Source: Candidatus Saccharibacteria bacterium UBA5152
GTDB taxonomy: Bacteria; Patescibacteriota; Saccharimonadia; Saccharimonadales; UBA4665
Direction of reading: 5' to 3'
DNA length: 6,637 nt
Assembly: GCA_002413755.1 (NCBI GenBank)
Contig: DHXQ01000007.1
Span: 14,440 to 21,076, forward strand
Part shown: one piece after another, positions 4,521-6,637 of the stretch
How the letters are laid out: every line of letters begins with the position of its first letter
Numbering within the stretch: position 1 is the stretch's first letter
Position numbers and translations under genes: made by a program
Notes under the pieces: model-generated
The model's input: the letters and a program-made list of their open reading frames with translations, nothing else
Databases searched by the model: none
What the model was told of the DNA's origin: nothing

Positions 4521-4809
4521 GCCCGGCTACACCGACAACAAAACAAAGGTATTGAAGCGCTTGACCCGGGCTGAGGGCCAAATCCGCGGTATCAGCCGGA
4601 TGGTCGCTAACGATACCTATTGCATCGACGTGCTGACACAGATCAGCGCCGCCCAGGCTGCGCTGGACAAGGTCGCCCTCGAACTGGTCCGTGACCACGC
4701 TATGCACTGTCTGACCACTGACGGCGGCGCTGATCAGGCGGCCGCCGACGAAGCCACCAAAAAGGCCGACGAGCTGGTAACAGCCCTCGGCCGGATGATG
4801 AAAGCCTAG
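4513..4809 (+). CDS. csoR: CsoR, Cu(I)-sensing transcriptional repressor
   Basis: The product is 98 residues long, all-helical, the usual CsoR/RcnR size. The DNA-binding face opens with KVLKRLTRAEGQIRGISRM (12-30). The Cu(I) ligands are present in the expected spacing: C37 (YCIDVLTQ), H62 and C66 (DHAMHC), matching C36/H61/C65 of the Mycobacterium protein. This set separates CsoR from RcnR (nickel/cobalt) and FrmR (formaldehyde). The start is the ATG at 4513, which overlaps the upstream gene by 8 bases and has CGGAGA seven bases ahead. An in-frame ATG at 4480 would add eleven residues and lacks such a site. It very likely represses its own operon through the palindrome at 4007-4023. No copper P-type ATPase is seen in this window. 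Confidence 0.92.
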   Translation: MTKPGYTDNKTKVLKRLTRAEGQIRGISRMVANDTYCIDVLTQISAAQAALDKVALELVRDHAMHCLTTDGGADQAAADEATKKADELVTALGRMMKA

Positions 4810-4832
4810 TATCTCGAGGGGTAAGCGCCTAC

Positions 4833-5457
4833 TTACGCTTTGCCACCTGGGGCGCGGAGCTCTTTGCCGATGACTTTGCCGTCTTCGGAGATTTCGTAGA
4901 CGAGAACTGCGCCAGTACCTATCTCGACCTCGTGGATCTTATCGTCAGGAAACTTCTTCGAGATGTTTCATGAGAGCCCGCAGAGAGTTGCCGTGAGCCG
5001 CTACAATGACGTTCTTACCGGCCTTCAAGTCTTCGAGGATATTCTTCTCATAATACGGCAATGCCCGGGCGTGAACATCTTTCAGTGTTTCACCATTTGG
5101 GAGCGGATGGTTCCAGTTGCGGCGTAATTTATTAAACTCTTCTTCACCGAGCTGTTCTTTGATTTCCCACTTATTCTTAGCCGTATAATCGCCGTAGTTA
5201 CGCTCATTAAGTGCCTCGTGCTCGGTGGTATCAAGAGTGACGTTATCGAGCGCCTGTTTGATCTCATGAAGGGTCTCCTGGGCGCGCTTGAGCTTAGAAG
5301 TATAGGCTTTGTGAAGCGGTATATCCTGCAAATATTCAGCCGCCTTGCGAGCTTCTGCCCTGCCACCCTCCGATAGCGATGGGTTGCCCCACCCAGTCCA
5401 AAGCCCAAGGGCGTTCCATTCTGATTGGCCATGGCGGACAAATACGAGATAAGCCAT
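4833..5457 (-). CDS. gpmA: Phosphoglycerate mutase (2,3-BPG-dependent), read through a +1 frameshift
   Basis: Interconverts 3- and 2-phosphoglycerate in glycolysis through a phosphohistidine. The first 170 residues are a clear dPGM: RHGQSEWN with the phosphorylated H9, LGLWTGWGNPSLSE, KLKRAQET with R58, NERNYGDY with E85, and AAHGNSLR with the second catalytic H155. Frame 0 then stops (TGA at 4947-4945) just after TCC. One base further on, 37 more residues are encoded down to TAA (4835-4833). They match the family's end: SDDKIHEVEI and TGAVLVYEI against SDDEIMDVEI and PPLVFEF in the Streptococcus enzyme. Joined product: 207 residues, a short form lacking the insert before ETLKDVHARALPYYE, as in S. 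pombe. The start at 5457 is one base after the enolase stop, with GGAGG nine bases ahead. It is either a programmed shift or a broken gene; a 170-residue product would lack the C-terminal strand and tail. Confidence 0.85.
4944..4950 (-). other. Candidate +1 frameshift site TCC-TGA-C in phosphoglycerate mutase
   Basis: Minus strand: TCC (4950-4948, Ser170), TGA (4947-4945), then C. Skipping the T gives GAC (4946-4944) and opens the conserved C-terminal frame with no extra residue. TCC-TGA is the shift core of eukaryotic antizyme genes, and stop-plus-C is that of bacterial prfB (CTT-TGA-C). No strong Shine-Dalgarno-like stimulator precedes it, only a purine run GAAGAAG. Confidence 0.5.
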
Positions 5458-5458
5458 C

Positions 5459-6637
5459 TTAGACTTCCTCCGGGGTGCTGACATCGACGGCGCCATACGT
5501 TGCACCGGAGCGCTTGAATGGATTATTGGCAGCAAAGACTGCCTGGTCACCAAGTTCTTCTTCAATTCGCATCAGCTCGTTGTATTTGGCCACACGGTCG
5601 GTGCGGCTGAGCGACCCTGTTTTGATCTGGCCGCAGTTCAGCCCGACTGCCAGGTGGGCAATTGTGACATCTTCGGTTTCGCCACTGCGGTGGCTCATGA
5701 CCGTGTTCCAGCCGGCTTTTTGGGCCATTTGGACAGCTTCAATCGTCTCGCTGAGCGTGCCAATCTGGTTGACCTTGATCAGGACAGCGTTGGCAGCATG
5801 TTCATCGATGCCCCGCTGCAAGAATTCGGTGTTGGTGACAAAGAGATCGTCACCGACGAGCTGCGTGGACGCGCCGATCGCTGTGTTGAGCTGCTTCCAG
5901 CCGTCCCAGTCGTCTTCACCAAGTCCATCTTCGATCGAGACGATCGGGAAATCGCGGCTGAGCTCCTGATAGAACGTAATCATTTCAGCACTGGTGAATG
6001 GCTTGCCTTCGGCTTTGAGCTGGTAATTGCCCTGGTCATCAAGCAACTCGGTACTGGCGACGTCGAGCCCCAGCACGACGTCGACACCGAGCTTATAGCC
6101 AGCTTTGCCGACGGCTTCGGCGATCAGTTGGAGTGCTTCGGCATTGCCGTTTTTGACGGCTGGGGCGTAGCCGCCTTCATCGCCAACCGTCGTGCCATAG
6201 CCATGCGCTGTTAACACCTTGGCAAGCGCATGAAAGATCTCGGCACCAATCTGAATACACTGGCTAAAATTCTTTGCGCCAACTGGTAAAATCATGAACT
6301 CCTGAATATCCGTACTGCCAGCAGCGTGCTTGCCGCCATTGACGATATTCATCATTGGCAACGGTAAGGTTAGGGTCTGAGTGCCCGATAGGTTCGCCAC
6401 GTAGCGGTAGAGCGGCACGCCCGCACTGATAGCCGCCGCCTTAGCGACCGCAAGCGAGACACCCAAGATGGCATTGGCTCCGAGCCGACCTTTGTTTGGC
6501 GTGCCGTCAAGTTCGATCAATTTGGCGTCGAGCGCCTTCTGATCACTGGCGTCCATGCCCTTCACTGCAGCGGCGATCTCGCTGTTCACATTGGCTACGG
6601 CGTGCGTCACGGCTTTGCCACCGTAGGCCGTGTTAGT
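5459..6637 (-). CDS. eno: Enolase, 5' end outside the window
   Basis: Enolase dehydrates 2-phosphoglycerate to phosphoenolpyruvate in the cytoplasm, as a Mg-dependent step. The visible 392 residues run in frame from the right edge. An apparent GTG start at 6610 is internal, because the codons before it read NTAYGGKA, normal enolase sequence. About 54 N-terminal residues are missing. Counting from the edge, the motifs are TDIQEFMI (109-116), GDEGG (152-156, acid/base Glu), the metal ligands D192, E236 (SIEDGL) and D263 (GDDLF), K288 (IKVNQIGTL, the catalytic base), SHRSGETED (315-323, His/Arg/Ser for substrate) and K339 (QIKTG). All key residues are present, so it should be active. Its stop is one base before the phosphoglycerate mutase ATG, and its last codons carry that gene's GGAGG, so the consecutive glycolytic steps are co-transcribed and probably translationally coupled. 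Confidence 0.97.
   Translation of the reverse strand, partial: TNTAYGGKAVTHAVANVNSEIAAAVKGMDASDQKALDAKLIELDGTPNKGRLGANAILGVSLAVAKAAAISAGVPLYRYVANLSGTQTLTLPLPMMNIVNGGKHAAGSTDIQEFMILPVGAKNFSQCIQIGAEIFHALAKVLTAHGYGTTVGDEGGYAPAVKNGNAEALQLIAEAVGKAGYKLGVDVVLGLDVASTELLDDQGNYQLKAEGKPFTSAEMITFYQELSRDFPIVSIEDGLGEDDWDGWKQLNTAIGASTQLVGDDLFVTNTEFLQRGIDEHAANAVLIKVNQIGTLSETIEAVQMAQKAGWNTVMSHRSGETEDVTIAHLAVGLNCGQIKTGSLSRTDRVAKYNELMRIEEELGDQAVFAANNPFKRSGATYGAVDVSTPEEV

Noticed and set aside
4816..4845. Terminator between csoR and gpmA
   Set aside because: AAGCG/CGCTT gives only a 5-bp stem with an 8-base loop and at most three Ts. It is too weak to call.
4945..4947. UGA read as glycine (as in SR1/Gracilibacteria) in gpmA
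   Set aside because: Reading through in frame 0 meets CGA and then TAA at once, with no family similarity. The NrdR-like gene also uses TGA as a normal stop.
5475..6214. Long plus-strand frames opposite enolase
   Set aside because: They are antisense to a fully conserved enolase and have no RBS or family features.

Overview
The window reads as a compact bacterial chromosome segment of about 50% GC, with short intergenic gaps and small operons. I infer a Patescibacteria/CPR lineage, possibly Saccharibacteria-like. The grounds are gene style only: a divergent NrdR-like protein, a short-form phosphoglycerate mutase, a processive GT2 beside a tiny membrane protein, and first genes that appear to be translated from leaderless mRNAs. 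No rRNA is present to settle this. TGA acts as a normal stop (NrdR-like gene), so no recoding of UGA as glycine is seen.

Layout. 1-220: a 35-codon ORF with its own ribosome binding site, closed by a strong hairpin terminator. 305-993 (+): an NrdR-like zinc-ribbon/ATP-cone protein and a 59-residue acidic Cys/His protein, each with its own promoter. 1013-3022 (-): a two-gene unit of a three-pass membrane protein and a processive family 2 glycosyltransferase, probably for a cell-surface or exported polysaccharide. 3105-3444 (-): a 107-residue unknown protein with its own promoter. 3504-3644 (-): a promoter followed by a four-way-junction RNA-like segment of unknown family, whose 3' end repeats 19 bp of the neighbouring tRNA. 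3641-3970 (-): a tRNA-Thr(CGT)/tRNA-Gly(CCC) unit with a strong promoter and a long hairpin terminator. 4000-4809 (+): a copper-type operon, DUF4396 membrane protein plus CsoR, with a CsoR operator filling the -35/-10 spacer. 4833-6637 (-): enolase (5' end outside the window) followed one base later by phosphoglycerate mutase, two consecutive glycolytic enzymes.

The strongest observation is in the phosphoglycerate mutase. The reading frame stops at TGA directly after a TCC codon. A +1 shift at that exact point restores the conserved C-terminus with no extra or missing residue. This is either a programmed +1 frameshift on a TCC-TGA-C site or a one-base indel. A second pattern is genome-wide in style: four first-of-operon genes have a -10 box ending 6-7 nt before the ATG, which predicts leaderless mRNAs, while the downstream cistrons carry Shine-Dalgarno sites. 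Six of seven promoters that I can place carry an extended -10 (TGn) element.
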